Shown: positions 16,266 through 17,946 of the stretch, in pieces | How the letters are laid out: each line of letters begins with the position of its first letter | Numbering within the stretch: the stretch's first letter is position 1 | NCBI GenBank assembly: GCA_007136375.1 | Contig: SLHB01000079.1 | Coordinates: 1 to 17,946, forward strand | Origin: Candidatus Hydrogenedentota bacterium | GTDB taxonomy: Bacteria; Hydrogenedentota; Hydrogenedentia; Hydrogenedentales; SLHB01 | Length of the DNA stretch: 17,946 nt | Reading direction: 5' to 3' | Notes under the pieces: generated by a model | Databases searched by the model: none | Told to the model about the DNA's origin: nothing | The model's input: only the letters and a program-made list of their open reading frames with translations | Program-made: the position numbers and the translations under genes

Positions 16266-17912
16266 CTACTTGAGCACCCGGTTGCGCGCGCGCTCGTAGA
16301 CTGTCCAGAAGCGGCGGAGCCGATCCTCCACGCGGGGCGGCGGCTTCCGTCCGCCGTAATTGATCTCCACGAAGAGTTCGGTCAACTCCGCCGCTTCAGG
16401 ACGGATGCTGTCGAGTTCCGGCGGAAACGCGCGGAGAAACTCGTAGGGCGTCTGGCCGGGGCGCTTGGGCGCGGCGAGGTCCTCCGCCAAGGCGCACAGG
16501 GCCTCGTACGCGTAGGCGATGTGCTGGCCCGGCGTCATGCGGGCCGCGCCGCCTGGCGCCCCCATGGGGTTCCGGTATTGGGCGCTCGCGGCGATGTCCC
16601 GCTGGATGCGGAGGCGCCGGCGCCGCTTTCGCGGACGGGGCGGGCGCAACAGCGTCTGCAATAGCGCGTCCAAGCGCGCGGCCCAACGGCGCATCCACGC
16701 GGGCGTGGCGCGCCGCGCGGCGACCCGGGCGGCGCCCAGGCCCACGCCCCGCAAGGCCGTGTACGCCGCGAACGCGGCCAGGCCGCCGAGGACGCCCCAA
16801 GTAAGCACGCGCATCATGGCCTCGTGCTCCGCCGCCTCCTCCGGCGCACGCTCCACCGGCCGGAGCTCAAAGCCGATGGGGTAACGGTAATCGCCGGCGC
16901 CGGGCTGGGCGATGTCCGCTGGCGGCGGCAGCGCCGGTTTCGGCAGCGCCACCGCGCCCACCAACACCACAAGGGTCAAGAACCCGCCGAAGGTCAACCA
17001 AAACGCGGGCAATGCCGGAGGAATCGGCACCCGCCGCTCCCGGAAATACTCCAGCACGCCGCCCAAACTCGTGAACATGAGCAACAACAGGGCCGCCGCC
17101 GTGTAGGCCACGAGAAGAACATTGCCCCGCGCCATGAGCCCCGGCCCGCCATGCTGGATGACCCGCAGGCCCAGGGTGAAGATGAGCATGGCCGGAATGC
17201 TGAGGAGGAGCACCCCCGTGCCCGGATGCCCCTTCGGCGCCTCCGCCTCCGCTTCGCTCGCGGGCGCCTTCTCCCGCCGCCGGCGCCGCTCCGGCGTCCA
17301 CTCCGTCGGGTCATAGGGCTCCAGCGTCGCCTCCGCCCGCGCCTCGGCGCCCGCCTTCGCGCCTTCCCCCTTCTCCGCCAGCCAGCGGCGCGCCACATCG
17401 CTGAAGATGCCGATCTCCGCCGCCCGCGGGTTGCTCGCGACGCAACACTCCCACGTGAGCCGGTTCACCGCCAGCCAAAGGGCGAGCATCAGCGCCGTGT
17501 TAAACAGGGCCGCGCCCCCGGGATGACGGATAAGGCCCGGCACCGCCGCGCCCATCCCGCTCATCTCCGTGACCGCTAGGGTGTAGAGGGTGGAGACCAA
17601 GGCGAGAAGCACCACGTACAGGACCGCCTCATGCTTGCCCTGATGCGCGTGCATCCGGTTGATGGCGACGATGCCCACGAGGAACCACGTCCCCGCCCAA
17701 CGCAGGTTGAGATCGTTCACCGTGGTGTAGACCGAGCGCACGTCCAGCAAGAACCAGAGGACGGACGCGCACATGACGAAGATGAGCACGGGCCCCAACA
17801 ACGCGATGGCCCCGTCCAGCGCCCGCCGGTGCTCGCTCCCCTCCGGCGGCGGCGCATCCCGGACCAACGCCTCAAACGTCGTGTCCTGTGGCTGTTCTCC
17901 GTGCGCGCTCAT
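16266..17912 (-). CDS. Polytopic membrane protein with C-terminal DUF4129-like domain
   Basis: The 548-residue protein has about eight hydrophobic segments (approximately 33-57, 72-86, 95-115, 133-151, 231-250, 262-283, 302-322, 367-387). A charged cytoplasmic-looking linker lies at about 170-228, and a very basic stretch (about 400-437, PRPRKRRRRLR) follows the last segment. The soluble C-terminus has YAYEALCALAEDL, GQTPYEFLRAFP and LTELFVEINYGG (about 466-521), the pattern of DUF4129. Such domains commonly lie beside transglutaminase-like, DUF58 and MoxR-type genes, a set of unknown envelope function; none of these is visible here. I chose ATG 17912 with GGAG 5 bases upstream, rather than the GTG at 17915. 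The start overlaps a possible upstream stop in TGATG, hinting at translational coupling. The gene converges on the isomerase gene with a 24-bp gap. Confidence 0.78.
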   Translation of the reverse strand: MSAHGEQPQDTTFEALVRDAPPPEGSEHRRALDGAIALLGPVLIFVMCASVLWFLLDVRSVYTTVNDLNLRWAGTWFLVGIVAINRMHAHQGKHEAVLYVVLLALVSTLYTLAVTEMSGMGAAVPGLIRHPGGAALFNTALMLALWLAVNRLTWECCVASNPRAAEIGIFSDVARRWLAEKGEGAKAGAEARAEATLEPYDPTEWTPERRRRREKAPASEAEAEAPKGHPGTGVLLLSIPAMLIFTLGLRVIQHGGPGLMARGNVLLVAYTAAALLLLMFTSLGGVLEYFRERRVPIPPALPAFWLTFGGFLTLVVLVGAVALPKPALPPPADIAQPGAGDYRYPIGFELRPVERAPEEAAEHEAMMRVLTWGVLGGLAAFAAYTALRGVGLGAARVAARRATPAWMRRWAARLDALLQTLLRPPRPRKRRRRLRIQRDIAASAQYRNPMGAPGGAARMTPGQHIAYAYEALCALAEDLAAPKRPGQTPYEFLRAFPPELDSIRPEAAELTELFVEINYGGRKPPPRVEDRLRRFWTVYERARNRVLK

Positions 17913-17946
17913 CACCGCTCCACGTCTGGCCGCCCCGGCGGTTCGG
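17912..17946 (-). CDS. Possible C-terminal end of an upstream gene (window-edge fragment)
   Basis: Reading the minus strand from the window edge, one frame is open (EPPGRPDVER) and ends in a TGA whose last base is the first base of the ATG at 17912. The TGATG overlap and the shared ribosome site are typical of coupled operon genes. Ten codons are too few to identify a product or prove coding. Confidence 0.35.
   Translation of the reverse strand, partial: EPPGRPDVER

Overview
The window is GC-rich, almost completely coding bacterial DNA with 13 substantial genes plus a possible gene fragment at the right edge. There are no RNA genes, insertion sequences, CRISPR arrays or phage genes that I can see. 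The mix suggests an uncultivated-type bacterium of the Planctomycetota/Lentisphaerota/Hydrogenedentota neighbourhood: a sigma-54 activator, many secreted carbohydrate-active proteins, secreted nucleoside-hydrolase-fold proteins and a DUF4129 membrane protein. That placement is inference from gene style; there is no marker gene that fixes it.

Left part (1-3547): the 3' end of an acetolactate synthase large subunit gene (cut by the window edge) is followed by a strong 15-bp hairpin and a sigma-54-dependent transcriptional activator whose receiver domain has lost its phosphorylation chemistry. A small YdeI/OmpD-associated-type gene converges on it with only 2 bp between the stop codons.

Middle (3617-9625): a large secreted right-handed beta-helix protein (GH141-like) is divergent from a small predicted outer-membrane barrel protein. 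This converges through a hairpin onto the cofactor-independent phosphoglycerate mutase gene. A 395-bp non-coding gap separates the mutase from a divergently transcribed short NAD kinase.

Carbohydrate block (9640-16241): a secreted five-bladed-propeller glycosidase-like protein and a secreted nucleoside-hydrolase-like protein follow the NAD kinase on the plus strand. A convergent minus-strand pair follows: a second, multidomain nucleoside-hydrolase-like protein and a TIM-barrel glycosidase-like protein. Divergent from that pair is a cytoplasmic xylose-isomerase-like enzyme with one metal ligand changed from Asp to His. A perfect inverted repeat framing a TATAAT box lies in the divergent intergenic region. 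The block looks like a scavenging module, with exported hydrolases releasing a sugar and a cytoplasmic isomerase handling it, but no transporter is in view and the substrate is unknown.

Right edge (16266-17946): a polytopic membrane protein with a C-terminal DUF4129-like domain, whose start overlaps a possible upstream stop codon in a TGATG arrangement.
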